Program-made: the position numbers and the translations under genes | DNA from: an uncultured Nitrosomonadales bacterium | GTDB lineage: Bacteria > Pseudomonadota > Gammaproteobacteria > Burkholderiales > Gallionellaceae | NCBI GenBank assembly: GCA_903885165.1 | Contig: CAISHO010000126.1 | Coordinates: 1 to 55,671 of the forward strand | Reading direction: 5' to 3' | Length of the DNA stretch: 55,671 nt | In this document: positions 1-11,362 of the stretch, in pieces | Numbering within the stretch: the stretch's first letter is position 1 | How the letters are laid out: every line of letters begins with the position of its first letter | The notes under the pieces: model-generated | Database searches by the model: none | The model's input: the letters and a program-made list of their open reading frames with translations, nothing else | What the model was told of the DNA's origin: nothing

Positions 1-260
1 CCCAGACCTTCTCCCTTGGACGCTCCGGCTACCAGACCCGCGATATCGACGAACTCGACGATGGCAGGTTGCATACGCTGTGGCTTGACGATCTTGGCCA
101 ACTCGGCCATGCGAGGATCCGGCACTTCAACGATACCGACGTTAGGCTCGATTGTGCAGAAAGGGTAATTTTCTGCGGCGATTCCAGCCTTGGTCAGGGC
201 GTTGAACAGAGTGGATTTACCTACATTGGGAAGACCGACAATACCGCACTTCAAGCTCAT
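1..260 (-). CDS. ychF: Redox-regulated ATPase/GTPase YchF (N-terminal part, runs off window start)
   Basis: Reverse translation gives [50 protein letters not shown]...; P-loop; start codon at 260; adjacent to pth. Confidence 0.93.
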   Translation of the reverse strand, partial: MSLKCGIVGLPNVGKSTLFNALTKAGIAAENYPFCTIEPNVGIVEVPDPRMAELAKIVKPQRMQPAIVEFVDIAGLVAGASKGEGL

Positions 261-465
261 ATAAATCCTTAAAAATCAAATAATTACAATCATCGCAATA
301 CACAGCAAAAACGTGCGAAAATGCGGAAGAAAAAGGGAAAAGCGCAAGTTTCAGGTCCAGCCGTGAATCTTCCGCCTTGCAAATTGGGTCAATTGTAACA
401 CTCCGGCCAGCGCGCTCCAAAAGCAGACGCAATGCTCAAACAGAAAAAGCCGGGGGGACGGCAAA

Positions 466-915
466 CTAAGCCGCGATGCGCTTGATCATTTTGGCGTGAG
501 GAATGCCGACCTCGATAAACTCGCCGCCTGTCACGACATAGCCTGATTTTTCATAGAAGCCGAGGGCGCTTAGGCGCGCATGCAAAGAAAAAACAACAAC
601 AGCTTGTTTTTCAAAGAATTTTTCTAAATCATTCAAGATGCGCCGTCCGAGTCCTTGCAGCTGACAGTCGGACTGAACGGCCATCTGGCGCAGCTTGACC
701 TCATGGGCGCTTACCGGCACGGCGATCACACAAGCCGACAGCGTATTGTTGGAATCAAACAGACCGAAGTGCAACTGTGCACCCTCGCCGCTTAAATCCT
801 CATCATAGAGACTCAAACCCAGCGGACGGCGCAGCACCTCGTCGCGCAGCGCGCACTCAGATTCATAATCCTCTGATTTAAAATCAATTTTCCTAAAAAT
901 CATATTCAGATTCAA
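466..915 (-). CDS. GNAT family N-acetyltransferase
   Basis: MAVQSDCQLQGLGRRILNDLEKF acetyl-CoA binding motif and SALGFYEKSGYVVTG. Confidence 0.85.
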   Translation of the reverse strand: MNLNMIFRKIDFKSEDYESECALRDEVLRRPLGLSLYDEDLSGEGAQLHFGLFDSNNTLSACVIAVPVSAHEVKLRQMAVQSDCQLQGLGRRILNDLEKFFEKQAVVVFSLHARLSALGFYEKSGYVVTGGEFIEVGIPHAKMIKRIAA

Positions 916-932
916 TTAGAAATCACCAGTTA

Positions 933-1508
933 TCACTTGGTGTGCAGCCTCAGCATCGCAGCTTCCTGCTTGCCTTCTACAATCAGCGGTGCGACATGCA
1001 GCGAATGCTGCATCGCCTCCTCTATCAATTCGCGCTCTTCGCGGCGCGGGTCGTTCAACACGTAGTTGACCACTTCCGCCCTATCACCGGGATGGCCGAT
1101 ACCTAAACGCAAGCGCCAGAAATCTTTGGTGCCGAGTTGCGCGATGATGTCTTTCAGACCGTTGTGCCCGCCGTGCCCGCCGCCCATCTTCAGACGCGCA
1201 ATGCCAGGTTGCAGATCGAGTTCGTCATGCACCACCAGAATCTCGGAGGGCAGAATTTTATAGAATTGCGCCAGCGCACCCACCGCACGGCCGGAGAGAT
1301 TCATAAAGGTCTGCGGCTTTAACAGCGCCACTTCATGACCGTGCAATTGACCGCGCGCGGCTAGGCCGTGAAACTTCGCCTCGGTGCGGAAGTTAAAATT
1401 TTCACGACCGGCTAATTCATCCACCCACCAGAAACCGACATTGTGGCGGGTCGTTTCGTATTCGCGGCCCGGATTACCCAGACCTACAATTAAGCGTATT
1501 TGCGTCAT
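933..1508 (-). CDS. pth: Peptidyl-tRNA hydrolase
   Basis: [44 protein letters not shown]. Confidence 0.97.
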   Translation of the reverse strand: MTQIRLIVGLGNPGREYETTRHNVGFWWVDELAGRENFNFRTEAKFHGLAARGQLHGHEVALLKPQTFMNLSGRAVGALAQFYKILPSEILVVHDELDLQPGIARLKMGGGHGGHNGLKDIIAQLGTKDFWRLRLGIGHPGDRAEVVNYVLNDPRREERELIEEAMQHSLHVAPLIVEGKQEAAMLRLHTK

Positions 1509-1520
1509 ATCTCACCAAAC

Positions 1521-1558
1521 AAAAAACCCGCCATGCTGTTGTCAGCAATGGCGGGCTT
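1521..1558 (-). terminator. Rho-independent terminator-like hairpin between rplY and pth
   Basis: CCCGCCAT (1527-1534)/ATGGCGGG (1548-1555), followed by T6 on the minus strand. Confidence 0.7.
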
Positions 1559-1574
1559 TAAAGGATAAATCCTA

Positions 1575-2201
1575 TTACTTCTTAGCTGGTGCTGCTGGTG
1601 TTTCTGTAGCTGCAGCAGCCGCCTCAACCGCGCCGCGTGGCACGTGTACAGTGGCTACAACTGCTTCAGCAGCGTGTTCGCCGTGTGCGCACAATTCAAC
1701 GCCAGCTGGCAGCTTCAGATCGCCCAGATGTACTGAGTGACCCAATTGCAGATCGGCCAGATCAACTTCGATGAAGGTAGGCAAATCAGCTGGCAGGCAT
1801 GATACTTCTGCGTCGATCATCACGTGGCTGATCTTACCGCCGCCGGTCTTAACGCCTGGAGCGACGTCAGCATTGATGAAGTGCAAAGGCACCTTGATGT
1901 GAATCTTCTTGCTCAGATCAACGCGCTGAAAGTCCATATGCTGAACTTGTTGACGGAAAGGATGGTTAACGAAAGCGCGCAATTGCACCGCTTCTTCTTT
2001 GCCATCCAGAGTCATTGTCAGAATCGATGCGTGAAATGCTTCAGCGCGCAGCTTGTAGTACATTTCGTTATGATTCATTTCGATCATAACTGCGTCGCCT
2101 GAACCGTAAACTACGCCTGGCAGAATACCGGCTTTACGCAGACGGCGGCTCGCACCCGTACCTTGCGTTTTACGTGTTGTTGCATTGAATGTAATCGTCA
2201 T
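1575..2201 (-). CDS. rplY: 50S ribosomal protein L25/general stress protein Ctc
   Basis: MTITFNATTRKTQGTGASRRLRKAGILPGVVYG; between pth and prs. Confidence 0.95.
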   Translation of the reverse strand: MTITFNATTRKTQGTGASRRLRKAGILPGVVYGSGDAVMIEMNHNEMYYKLRAEAFHASILTMTLDGKEEAVQLRAFVNHPFRQQVQHMDFQRVDLSKKIHIKVPLHFINADVAPGVKTGGGKISHVMIDAEVSCLPADLPTFIEVDLADLQLGHSVHLGDLKLPAGVELCAHGEHAAEAVVATVHVPRGAVEAAAAATETPAAPAKK

Positions 2202-2294
2202 TTTTTACTTCTCCAAATATAGAATCGACCGCGACCAGTCGATTCAAACAAACAGCAGCCAACATGGCTGCCATTAAAACTTTACCCAGCCGGC

Positions 2295-3245
2295 TTATTC
2301 TGTGAACAGCGAGCTGACAGATTCTTCGTTATTGATACGACGTATGGTTTCCGCCATCAATTCTGCGGTGCTGAGCTGGCGAATACGGCTGCATTTTTGC
2401 GCCGCTTCCGACAAAGGAATCGTGTCGGTGACTACCAGTTCGTCGATCGCTGAATTTTCGATGCGTTCGATCGCAGGACCGGACAATACAGGATGTGTAC
2501 AGTAAGCCAATACACGGGTTGCACCCTTTTCCTTGAGCGCCTTAGCGGCTTCGCACAAGGTATTTGCCGTATCAACCAGATCATCCATAATCAGGCAAGT
2601 GCGACCGGACACTTCACCAATGATGTTCATCACCTTGGAAACATTAGCGCGTGGACGACGTTTGTCGATAATCGCCAAATCGGCATCCAGCTGTTTAGCC
2701 AGCGCACGGGCACGAACCACACCACCGACGTCAGGGGATACCACCATCAAGTCCGGGTAGTTCTGACGCCATACATCGGCCAGCAAAATCGGCGTGGCAT
2801 AGATGTTATCTACAGGAATATCGAAGAAACCCTGAATCTGGTCTGAGTGTAAGTCCATGGTCAACAGGCGGTCTACACCGGCACCGGTGAGCATGTCTGC
2901 TACGACTTTAGCGGTAATCGCGACGCGCGCCGAACGCGGACGTCGATCCTGACGGGCGTAGCCGAAATACGGCATCGCAGCAGTGATACGACCGGCGGAG
3001 GCGCGTTTCAACGCATCCACCATGACCATCACTTCCATCAAATTATCATTGGTCGGCGCGCAGGTGGATTGCAATACAAAGACATCCCTGCCACGCACAT
3101 TCTCAAGAAGTTCTACCGTCACTTCGCCGTCTGAAAAACGGCCGACTGTCGCCCGGCCCAGTGTGATATCCAAATGCTTTGCAACCGCTTCAGCAAGCTT
3201 TGGGTTAGCATTACCGGTGAATACCATCAAGCTATCGTAGGACAC
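2295..3245 (-). CDS. prs: Ribose-phosphate pyrophosphokinase
   Basis: [56 protein letters not shown]. Confidence 0.97.
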   Translation of the reverse strand: MSYDSLMVFTGNANPKLAEAVAKHLDITLGRATVGRFSDGEVTVELLENVRGRDVFVLQSTCAPTNDNLMEVMVMVDALKRASAGRITAAMPYFGYARQDRRPRSARVAITAKVVADMLTGAGVDRLLTMDLHSDQIQGFFDIPVDNIYATPILLADVWRQNYPDLMVVSPDVGGVVRARALAKQLDADLAIIDKRRPRANVSKVMNIIGEVSGRTCLIMDDLVDTANTLCEAAKALKEKGATRVLAYCTHPVLSGPAIERIENSAIDELVVTDTIPLSEAAQKCSRIRQLSTAELMAETIRRINNEESVSSLFTE

Positions 3246-3260
3246 GTGAACCCCTTAAGT

Positions 3261-3291
3261 AAAAAAACCAAAAGGGCACCATAAGTGCCCT
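3261..3291 (-). terminator. Terminator/attenuator-like hairpin between tRNA-Gln and prs
   Basis: AGGGCAC/GTGCCCT stem followed by TTTTGGTTTTTTT on the minus strand. Confidence 0.55.
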
Positions 3292-3296
3292 GAATA

Positions 3297-3371
3297 TGGC
3301 TGAGGAGGTAGGGATCGAACCTACGAATGACGGGATCAAAACCCGTTGCCTTACCACTTGGCGACTCCCCA
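3297..3371 (-). tRNA. tRNA-Gln (anticodon TTG), CCA encoded
   Basis: TGGGGAGTCGCCAAGTGGTAAGGCAACGGGTTTTGATCCCGTCATTCGTAGGTTCGATCCCTACCTCCTCAGCCA; acceptor TGGGGAG/CTCCTCA pairs. Confidence 0.95.
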
Positions 3372-3381
3372 ATAAACTGCT

Positions 3382-4206
3382 TCACACCCAATCAAACAAC
3401 GGATGCTTCATTAAACCTTGTACTACTACGCCGCGCTGCGACACTTTCTGTAAAACCGCTTCTGCTTCGCTTTGACTCTCAAAGCTGGCAAACACGCATG
3501 CTCCAGATCCTGTCATCATTGCCCTACCATACTGACCCAGCTCGGCTATGCAACTTGCCACTTCGGGGTAGAGACTACAAACCACCGGTTCCAGATCGTT
3601 TCGGCATTGCTGCAACGAGAGGGCGCGAATTATTATCGAATCCGTGTCCCTTGTCAATCCTGAATTTGAAAATATATTCGCAGTCGGCACATGAACAGGC
3701 GGAAAAAGCACTACATACCAGGCCGGCGGCAGCGCATAAGCCTGCAATTTTTCCCCTACGCCTTCCGCAAAAGCGTTCTCACCAAATACGAATACCGGCA
3801 CATCTGCGCCTAACTTCAGGCCCAACTCCATCAGGCGTATCCGCGACAAACCCAATGACCATAAGCGGTTTAACGCGATCAGGGTGGTTGCCGCATCAGA
3901 ACTGCCGCCCCCTAATCCACCCCCCATCGGAATACACTTCTCCAATTCAATATCGACCCCTAACGTACAGCCGGTTTCTTTTTTCAATAACAGTGCCGCA
4001 CGTACACATAAATCCTGATCTTCCGGCACATCGGCAATATGATTGACGCGATGCACCTCGCCATCGCTGCGCAGGGAAAAATGCAGCGTGTCGTTCAAAT
4101 CGATAAAACGGAACAAAGTTTGCAGCAAATGATAGCCATCCGCACGACGGCCTGTCACATGCAGAAATAAATTCAGCTTGGCTGGAGCCGGACAAGATAT
4201 TTTCAT
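3382..4206 (-). CDS. ispE: 4-(cytidine 5'-diphospho)-2-C-methyl-D-erythritol kinase
   Basis: CPAPAKLNLFLHVTGRRADGYHLL, MGGGLGGGSSDAATTL; start overlaps lolB stop. Confidence 0.96.
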   Translation of the reverse strand: MKISCPAPAKLNLFLHVTGRRADGYHLLQTLFRFIDLNDTLHFSLRSDGEVHRVNHIADVPEDQDLCVRAALLLKKETGCTLGVDIELEKCIPMGGGLGGGSSDAATTLIALNRLWSLGLSRIRLMELGLKLGADVPVFVFGENAFAEGVGEKLQAYALPPAWYVVLFPPVHVPTANIFSNSGLTRDTDSIIIRALSLQQCRNDLEPVVCSLYPEVASCIAELGQYGRAMMTGSGACVFASFESQSEAEAVLQKVSQRGVVVQGLMKHPLFDWV

Positions 4207-4790
4207 TTCGGATTCCATTCCCACTCATCAATCAATAACTGCAACTGCAAGTCCTGACGGGACAAAGCCATACGTTGCGGCAAACTGCGGGCATCTGTTT
4301 CGGCGTAACGCAGATAGCGCACTTCCCAACCCTCCTGACGCAACACTGTCAGGCGGCCCAACTCATCGCGCTCGGCTAGCAAATCACCCTCAGCGGGCAT
4401 ACCCAGCACCCAGTGGTGCAATCCATCCAGTTGCAAGCGCCAGCCCAGCACCTGCATCATCAAGGATTCGACGTCACGATCCGCATAGTGTTTATCGCCG
4501 TTATCTAGCGTGGCCTGATTGCCGTCACGATAAATGCGCGCCGCCGTCTGACCCAGCGGATTGAGCAACAGAATTTCATCGGTCTGCGCCAGATGCACCC
4601 AACGCAGGCCCGCCGTATCCCGCTTGCCCTGATGCTGGATCGAGATACGACCATTCATAGCGAAAGCGGCTGACTCCACTTGCGCGGGACGCGCGACCGG
4701 CGCGACGGGTTGATGCGCACAACCGGCTAGCATGAACAACATAAAAACCCAAAGCGGGGTCAAAACCCGAAATCGGGTCAGGTTTTGCAT
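4203..4790 (-). CDS. lolB: Outer membrane lipoprotein LolB (start could lie further upstream)
   Basis: Lipobox MLAGCA; ISIQHQGKRDTAGLRWVH...; adjacent to ispE. Confidence 0.9.
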   Translation of the reverse strand: MQNLTRFRVLTPLWVFMLFMLAGCAHQPVAPVARPAQVESAAFAMNGRISIQHQGKRDTAGLRWVHLAQTDEILLLNPLGQTAARIYRDGNQATLDNGDKHYADRDVESLMMQVLGWRLQLDGLHHWVLGMPAEGDLLAERDELGRLTVLRQEGWEVRYLRYAETDARSLPQRMALSRQDLQLQLLIDEWEWNPK

Positions 4791-4872
4791 TAACACGTTA
4801 CGCTCCATACTCAAATATCTAAACCGAAGGACCTGCAGTCGACTAACAGATAGCAAACCTCAGGGAATCTGT

Positions 4873-6624
4873 TCAAGGCTGAAAACGCTTGATTACCGCG
4901 CGCAGCATCACATTATCAGGATTTGCCTTAAGACTATTCTGCCAAAGCTTTACAGCCTCCTCCTTATCGCCGCGCGCCCAAAGCGCCTCACCTAAATGCG
5001 CGGCAATTTCAGGATCCGGATTACCCGCATAGGCACGGCGCAACATAGCTACACTCTCATCGAGCCTGCCGCTGCGGAAATATCCCCATCCTACGCTATC
5101 CATAATCGCCAGATCGTCGGGTGCCAGTTGCAAGGCTTTCTCGACCAACTGCACCGCCTCCGGGATACGCACATTGCGTTCGAGCAAACTGTAACCTAAC
5201 GCATTGTAGGCGTGGGCGTGATCCGGTTTGATTTTGATCAGCTTGCGTAGCAACTGCTCGGCCACCTCATAATGACCCAGCATATCACCCAGCATCGCTG
5301 CCTCATACATTAACTCGGGCTGATTGGGCAGCTTGATCAGACTTTGCTGCAAGAACTGATAGGCCTCCCTTTGCTGATTGGTATCGCGCAACAATCGTGC
5401 TTCGATCAACACTAGCTGCAAATGCTGCGCGTCGGTCGAGGCTTGAATTTTCTGTAAGAATAGTCTGGCCTCGGCGTTCTGCCCCTTTTTGCTCAGCAGA
5501 AACACCACTCGCAACTGAGCCGGAAACAGATATTCACCCGAATTCACCTCGCGATAATGCAATAACGCCTCGACCTCATCTTCTTTGGCCTCGCTCAATT
5601 GGCCTAAGAAATACGCCACACCATCCCGCCCCTGGCCGTGTTTACCTAACGCCAGCCTCAACTGAGCTTCAGCCCCCGACAAATCGTTCAGTTGCAGAGA
5701 AATCAGCGCCACGGCGAACGCCAGATCGACGTTATCGGGACTGGCATCCGCTAAAGTCTGAAACTCTTTACGCGCCAGCGAATATTGCTTCTGCTCCAGC
5801 AGCGTACGCGCGTATTGCAGACGGATGTCGTCAGCCTGTGGATGACGAGCCAAATAGGTCGATAACAGCAACAGACTCTGTTCAGGCCTTTTTTTACGCA
5901 GCAGCTGCGCCTCCAGCGACACGACAAAATCCCAGTCCGGCTTAATGCGACTCGCCTCGCGCACTTCATCTAATGCAAGCACCTCATCCCCGGCCGCCTG
6001 CGCCAACTGCGCCACCATCCAGTGTGCCTCGGCCACTTTAGGATAAGGACGGGCTAAATCGCGCACCAGTTGCAGTGCAGCCTTTTTATCCGGATACGCG
6101 GAGAACAGCGGGTAGATTTGCAAAAATATCGGCCCGACATCCGGCTCGGACGACTTGAATACCTTAATAAACTCAGGACGCGCCTCATCCAGACGGCCTC
6201 CGCGCAGTAGTAAGGAAGACAACACGCGCGGCGTCATTCCTGCGCTTGGGTCAATTTCCTGCCAGAAACGGAACGCATCGACCGTTTTATTCATATCGCC
6301 CGATTCCAACGCCAATTGCGCTGCGCGTTTAGCCAGACGAGGATCCCGTGTTTTGCGGGCAATATCCGTACTGCCTTCCACTGCCAACGCCTTGTGGCCG
6401 CGCTGATTGGCAAACTCGGTGAGCAATAACTCATAAAGCAACTCGCTATCGAGTTCGACATCTGGTAGCGGCGGACCAACTTCGGCGACAGGTTCAATCG
6501 TCTTTTCCGTGACAGACTCAGATTGCGCAACCGGTTTCACCGGGATAAGCTCGGTTTGTTTCGGCGCATGCGCGCAGCCGGCAAGCAGCAAACTGCCCAT
6601 AAGCAGATATTTAAAAGTGTTCAT
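4873..6624 (-). CDS. Tetratricopeptide-repeat lipoprotein
   Basis: Lipobox LLAGCAH; TPR repeats such as HAHAYNALGYSLLERNVRIPEAVQLVEKALQLAPDD. Confidence 0.88.
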   Translation of the reverse strand: MNTFKYLLMGSLLLAGCAHAPKQTELIPVKPVAQSESVTEKTIEPVAEVGPPLPDVELDSELLYELLLTEFANQRGHKALAVEGSTDIARKTRDPRLAKRAAQLALESGDMNKTVDAFRFWQEIDPSAGMTPRVLSSLLLRGGRLDEARPEFIKVFKSSEPDVGPIFLQIYPLFSAYPDKKAALQLVRDLARPYPKVAEAHWMVAQLAQAAGDEVLALDEVREASRIKPDWDFVVSLEAQLLRKKRPEQSLLLLSTYLARHPQADDIRLQYARTLLEQKQYSLARKEFQTLADASPDNVDLAFAVALISLQLNDLSGAEAQLRLALGKHGQGRDGVAYFLGQLSEAKEDEVEALLHYREVNSGEYLFPAQLRVVFLLSKKGQNAEARLFLQKIQASTDAQHLQLVLIEARLLRDTNQQREAYQFLQQSLIKLPNQPELMYEAAMLGDMLGHYEVAEQLLRKLIKIKPDHAHAYNALGYSLLERNVRIPEAVQLVEKALQLAPDDLAIMDSVGWGYFRSGRLDESVAMLRRAYAGNPDPEIAAHLGEALWARGDKEEAVKLWQNSLKANPDNVMLRAVIKRFQP

Positions 6625-6701
6625 AGCAATACAGCTTTTGATACGGGAGTACATATTAGGTTATATTCAGCCCAGTCCACAACCACAACGGCCACAGTAC
6701 C

Positions 6702-7724
6702 TTGTCTAACGCGATCCCTGAAATCACACTTTATGCACGCAACCTGACGCGCCGCTTCGGCAATCAGCTCATCATCCACGACCTGACGCTGGAATTAAAG
6801 CGCGGCGAGGTGCTGGGTTTACTGGGCCACAACGGTGCTGGCAAAAGCACCACCTTGCAAATGCTGACCGGCTGCCTGCTGCCCGACAGCGGCGAAATCG
6901 AAATCTGCGGGATCAACCTGAAGAAGAATCCCCAGCTCGCCAAAGCGCACATCGGCTATCTGCCGGAAACACCGCCACTCTACAAAGAGCTGAGCGTAGA
7001 CGATTATCTGACCTTTGCAGCGTACCTGCGCGGCATAAAGAAAGCAGAGGTGGACGACGCACTTAATACGGCTGTAAAACGCTGCGGACTGGAATCGGTT
7101 AGACGAAAAATAATATCAACCTTATCAAAAGGTTATCAACAACGAGTCGGCATCGCTCAGGCCATCATCCACAGCCCTGCCGTGATCGTGCTGGACGAAC
7201 CGACCGTGGGTCTGGATCCCGCGCAAATCCGGGATATTCGCAACCTGATCCGGGAACTGGGCAACACCAGCAGCGTGATCCTCTCCACCCATCTGCTGCA
7301 TGAAGTCGAGAGCGTGTGCGACCGGGTAGAAATCATGCAGCAGGGGCGCTTAATCTACAGCGATTCGAGCCTGCGTATGCAGCACTACGGAGAAGTTTCA
7401 GGCTTTATCATCTCACTGCAAAATCCGCCGCCCATATCCGAATTGCAAGCGATACCCGGAGTCACGCGCGTCGAGCAAGTCTCAGCGAATGATTTCCGCA
7501 TCCTGCATGAAGCCGTGGACAACCCCGGCAGCAGGCTCCTGGCCATCGCTGCCGAAAACAACTGGCAACTGGCGCAACTCACCCCGCTGCACACCACGCT
7601 GGAAGAGGTCTTTGTTAAAATCACCAGCGACAATGCGAATTTGCCCAAAAGACCGCAAGGGTCTTCGCCTAAAAACATAGTCGCACCAAACGCTCCTTGT
7701 TTTGAGCGAGGCCCCCAGCCATGA
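6702..7724 (+). CDS. ABC transporter ATP-binding protein, GldA/CcmA-like (TTG start)
   Basis: [49 protein letters not shown]. Confidence 0.9.
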   Translation: MSNAIPEITLYARNLTRRFGNQLIIHDLTLELKRGEVLGLLGHNGAGKSTTLQMLTGCLLPDSGEIEICGINLKKNPQLAKAHIGYLPETPPLYKELSVDDYLTFAAYLRGIKKAEVDDALNTAVKRCGLESVRRKIISTLSKGYQQRVGIAQAIIHSPAVIVLDEPTVGLDPAQIRDIRNLIRELGNTSSVILSTHLLHEVESVCDRVEIMQQGRLIYSDSSLRMQHYGEVSGFIISLQNPPPISELQAIPGVTRVEQVSANDFRILHEAVDNPGSRLLAIAAENNWQLAQLTPLHTTLEEVFVKITSDNANLPKRPQGSSPKNIVAPNAPCFERGPQP

Positions 7725-8464
7725 TACGTCTCATCGCAATGCGCGAACTGCGCAGCCTGTTTTCCATGCCCTCGACCTGGTTCGTGCTGGCCGTGTTGCA
7801 ATTCATCTTCGCCTGGTTTTTTCTGGCCAGACTGGAAGCCTTTTTAGAGATCCAGCCGCAACTGGCGCAACTGGCCAATCCGCCGGGCGTGACCATCACC
7901 GTCGCCGCCCCACTGTTCTACACGGCCGCACTGTTGCTGATGATGCTGGTACCGATGTTCACCATGCGGCTAATCGCCGAGGAACGGCGCAATCAGACGC
8001 TCACCCTGTTGCTCGCCGCCCCCTTGTCGGGCAGACACATCGTGCTGGGTAAATTTGCCGGTCTGCTGAGTTTTCTGCTGATCATGATCATCTCGCTGCC
8101 GCTGATGGCCTATTCTTTGGCGCTGGGCACCCATCTGGATGGCGGCCTGCTGCTGGCCAACTGCATCGGCTTAATTCTGCTCACCGCTTGTTATGTCGCG
8201 CTGGGTCTTTATATATCCTCGCTCACCACGCAACCGCTGATCGCCGCGATCGGCGCACTGGCAGTTCTGGTCGGACTCTGGCTGGCCGATATCGGCGCAC
8301 CGGCCGCCGAGTCGCCCTGGCACCAATTTTCCCCCTTGTATCATTTCCAGAATTTCAACGCCGGCCTGCTCGACAGCAGCGATGCGGCTTACTTCGTGCT
8401 GTTCACCGCCGTCTTCCTGCTCTTGACCATGAAGCGACTGCACAACAACCGGGTATACGGATAA
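7721..8464 (+). CDS. ABC transporter permease, GldF-like
   Basis: Hydrophobic multi-TM protein, MRELRSLFSMPSTWFVLAVLQFIFAWFFL, RLIAEERRNQTLTLLLAAPLSG; overlaps ATPase gene. Confidence 0.85.
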   Translation: MIRLIAMRELRSLFSMPSTWFVLAVLQFIFAWFFLARLEAFLEIQPQLAQLANPPGVTITVAAPLFYTAALLLMMLVPMFTMRLIAEERRNQTLTLLLAAPLSGRHIVLGKFAGLLSFLLIMIISLPLMAYSLALGTHLDGGLLLANCIGLILLTACYVALGLYISSLTTQPLIAAIGALAVLVGLWLADIGAPAAESPWHQFSPLYHFQNFNAGLLDSSDAAYFVLFTAVFLLLTMKRLHNNRVYG

Positions 8465-8467
8465 ATC

Positions 8468-9814
8468 ATGCGATTACTCAATTCAATCACACTGCGCAAT
8501 CTGCTTTTCGTAGCCCTGTTGCTGGCAACGGCAATGGGACTAGGCTACGCCGTCTCGCGCCATCCGCTGCAACGCGATCTCACCTTCAACGCCAGCAACA
8601 GTCTGGAACCTGCCAGCATTTCAGTATTAAAACAGCTATCAGGCCCGGTCAATATCACTGTTTACGCCACGATGCAGGATCCGCGTCTGGGCGATATACG
8701 CAAAATCATCCGGGAATTTTTATCGCTTTATCAACGTGAAAAACCCGATCTGAAACTGGTATTTATCGACCCTGAAAAGGAACCCGAAAAAACCCGTGAA
8801 GCGCGCATCCAGCTCAACGGCGAACTGGTGGTCGAATACGCCGGTCGCTCCGAGCACCTCACCCAGATCAACGAACAAACACTCACCTCCGCCCTGCTGA
8901 GACTTGCGCACACCCGCAGTCAGACGGTGATGTATCTGGACGGCCACGGCGAGCGCAAACTGGACGGGCGGGCGAATCATGAACTGGGCACGCTATTCGG
9001 CGCAAAGTTAAAACAAAATGGATTTAAAATTAACAGCTTAAATCTATCCATCGCACAGGATGTGCCGGACAACACCAGTGTCCTGGTGATCACCCAACCG
9101 CAAGTGGACTTGATGCCAGGCGAAATCGACAAGCTGTTGCGTTATGTCGATAGAGGCGGCAACCTGCTCTGGCTGGTCGATGCCGAACCCATGCACGGAC
9201 TGGAACGCCTGACCGAAAAACTGGGTCTGCTGCTGCCACCCGGCATCGTGATCGATCCTGCGGCAACCGAGATGAACGCACCTGCCACCTGGTCGCTGGG
9301 CACGACCTATTTGCCCCACCCCGTGACACACGACTTCAACCTGATCACTGCCTACCCTTCTGCCCGCCCGGTCGCCTGGAATGAAAACACAGAATGGAAA
9401 CATCAAATACTGGTGGAAGTAGCCTCACGCGGCTGGGTCACGCGCAGCGCAGCGGGCGTTAGCCACCCACATTTCGATAAGCAGCACGACACGCCGGGAC
9501 CTGCTACCGTCGCCCTCGCCCTGAACCGCGACATCAACGACAAGGAGCAGCGCATCGTAGTGGTGGGCAACGGTGCATTCTTGTCCAACAGTTTCGCGGG
9601 CAACGGCGGCAACGTCGATCTGGGGGTCAACATGATCAACTGGTTAGCCAGCGACGAACAACTCATCACCTTGCAACCTCGTGCCGCAAAAGATAGCAAC
9701 ATCATCCTGACCAAAATGCAACTTAACTTCATCAGTGTCGGATTTTTACTCGGTGTGCCGCTGCTGCTCGCCGGTTTCGGCACTTATATCTGGTGGCGTC
9801 GTCGCCGTAGTTGA
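8468..9814 (+). CDS. GldG-like ABC-type transport auxiliary protein
   Basis: TM at both ends; [13 protein letters not shown]-type Gldg domain, [34 protein letters not shown]. Confidence 0.82.
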   Translation: MRLLNSITLRNLLFVALLLATAMGLGYAVSRHPLQRDLTFNASNSLEPASISVLKQLSGPVNITVYATMQDPRLGDIRKIIREFLSLYQREKPDLKLVFIDPEKEPEKTREARIQLNGELVVEYAGRSEHLTQINEQTLTSALLRLAHTRSQTVMYLDGHGERKLDGRANHELGTLFGAKLKQNGFKINSLNLSIAQDVPDNTSVLVITQPQVDLMPGEIDKLLRYVDRGGNLLWLVDAEPMHGLERLTEKLGLLLPPGIVIDPAATEMNAPATWSLGTTYLPHPVTHDFNLITAYPSARPVAWNENTEWKHQILVEVASRGWVTRSAAGVSHPHFDKQHDTPGPATVALALNRDINDKEQRIVVVGNGAFLSNSFAGNGGNVDLGVNMINWLASDEQLITLQPRAAKDSNIILTKMQLNFISVGFLLGVPLLLAGFGTYIWWRRRRS

Positions 9815-9816
9815 TC

Positions 9817-10647
9817 ATGCCTGAACTCCCTGAAGTTGAGACCACACGGCGCGGCTTAGCGCCCCACCTGAAAAACGCGATGATTACCGGCGTCGTTGTT
9901 CGCTGTGCACGTCTGCGCTGGCCGTTCCCGGAAAATCTACAGGAAACCCTGTGCGGACAGCCTGTGCTGGCACTCAAGCGCCGCGCCAAATACCTGCTGC
10001 TCGAGTTTAACAACGGCACGCTGATCCTGCATTTAGGCATGTCGGGCAGCCTGCGCATATTGCCCGCCGCAACCCCTCCGGAAAAACACGACCATTTCGA
10101 TCTGCTGCTGGACAACGGGCAACTGATGCGACTGCGCGATCCGCGTCGCTTCGGCGCAGTACTGTGGCATGAGGGCGAGAGCAACACACATCCGCTACTG
10201 GCAAAACTCGGCCCCGAACCGCTGACCGAGACCGATGGTGTCTATGATTTTGACGCGGATTATCTCTACCGCGCCACCCGCGAACGAAATGTCGCCATCA
10301 AACAGTTCATTATGGACAATCATGTCGTAGTTGGCGTGGGCAACATTTACGCCAGCGAAGCACTGTTTCGCGCTGGCATAGCCCCCAAACTCAAGGCGGG
10401 AAAACTCAGCCGTGCGCGCTGCGCCAGTCTGGTTGAGGTGATACGTGAGACACTGACTGAAGCGATCTTAGCCGGTGGCAGTACGCTGCGCGATTTCGTC
10501 AACGCTTCGGGTAATCCGGGCTATTTTCAACAGCAGCACTGGGTCTACGGTCGAAGCGGAGAACCCTGCCGCCATTGCGGCACGCCCATTATGCAAATCA
10601 AACAGGGACAGCGGTCGAGTTTTTATTGCAGTATCTGCCAAAAATAA
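9817..10647 (+). CDS. mutM: Formamidopyrimidine-DNA glycosylase
   Basis: [15 protein letters not shown]-terminal zinc finger [26 protein letters not shown]. Confidence 0.97.
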   Translation: MPELPEVETTRRGLAPHLKNAMITGVVVRCARLRWPFPENLQETLCGQPVLALKRRAKYLLLEFNNGTLILHLGMSGSLRILPAATPPEKHDHFDLLLDNGQLMRLRDPRRFGAVLWHEGESNTHPLLAKLGPEPLTETDGVYDFDADYLYRATRERNVAIKQFIMDNHVVVGVGNIYASEALFRAGIAPKLKAGKLSRARCASLVEVIRETLTEAILAGGSTLRDFVNASGNPGYFQQQHWVYGRSGEPCRHCGTPIMQIKQGQRSSFYCSICQK

Positions 10648-10813
10648 GGGCATCGCCTATCTGTTCTCTCCCTTGCAGGGCACGTTTTGGCAGGGCCCCA
10701 CTATCCTTGCTAATTGCGACTTGCCGTAAGGTAAAATAGAGCGCTTAATCCCCTCTTCCCGTCACTTTTCAGAATGTTCATTTACGTTTTATCACCATGT
10801 AAGGAGATTTAAC

Positions 10814-11227
10814 ATGAAACGTTTATTCATTGCAGTAGCGGTTGCTGCTACTTTTATCACCACACCGACAATCGCCGCCGATGTGGGTGTCTCAATCAGT
10901 ATCGGCCAACCCGGTTTTTATGGCCGAATCGACATCGGCGACTTCCCTCCGCCACAAGTAATTTATCGTCAGCCGCGCTTCATTGAGCGCGTGCCTGTGG
11001 ATCGTCCGCCTATCTACTTGCGCGTCCCTCCTGGTCACGCCAAAAACTGGGGTAAACACTGTCGGGAATACGATGCCTGCGGCGAACGCGTCTACTTTGT
11101 GCAGGACAACTGGTACAACCGCGAGTATGTGCCGCGTTATCAGGAGAAAAATCGACGTGGAGAACACGAACGTGGCGGCGACCGTCAGGATGATCACGGT
11201 CGCAACGAACATGGTCGAGATCGCTAA
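10814..11227 (+). CDS. Secreted hypothetical protein with charged C-terminal tail
   Basis: Signal peptide MKRLFIAVAVAATFITTPTIAA; RBS AAGGAG upstream; tail GEHERGGDRQDDHGRNEHGRDR. Confidence 0.7.
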   Translation: MKRLFIAVAVAATFITTPTIAADVGVSISIGQPGFYGRIDIGDFPPPQVIYRQPRFIERVPVDRPPIYLRVPPGHAKNWGKHCREYDACGERVYFVQDNWYNREYVPRYQEKNRRGEHERGGDRQDDHGRNEHGRDR

Positions 11228-11362
11228 AACATCGTTGCACAGGGTGGATAAAAACGCGTAGCGCGGCGTCCACCAATTTAATGATTAAACAAAACAAATA
11301 GTTATAACAAATAATCCATTAGCACCGGGTTTACGTTCTAATAGAAAATCTGGGTTTATAAC

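Noticed and set aside
3327-4046. 239-aa plus-strand ORF over tRNA-Gln and ispE
   Set aside because: Overlaps a clear tRNA and is antisense to ispE.
5397-5945. 182-aa plus-strand ORF
   Set aside because: Antisense to the TPR lipoprotein gene, compositionally a shadow of high-GC codon usage; no RBS or family features.
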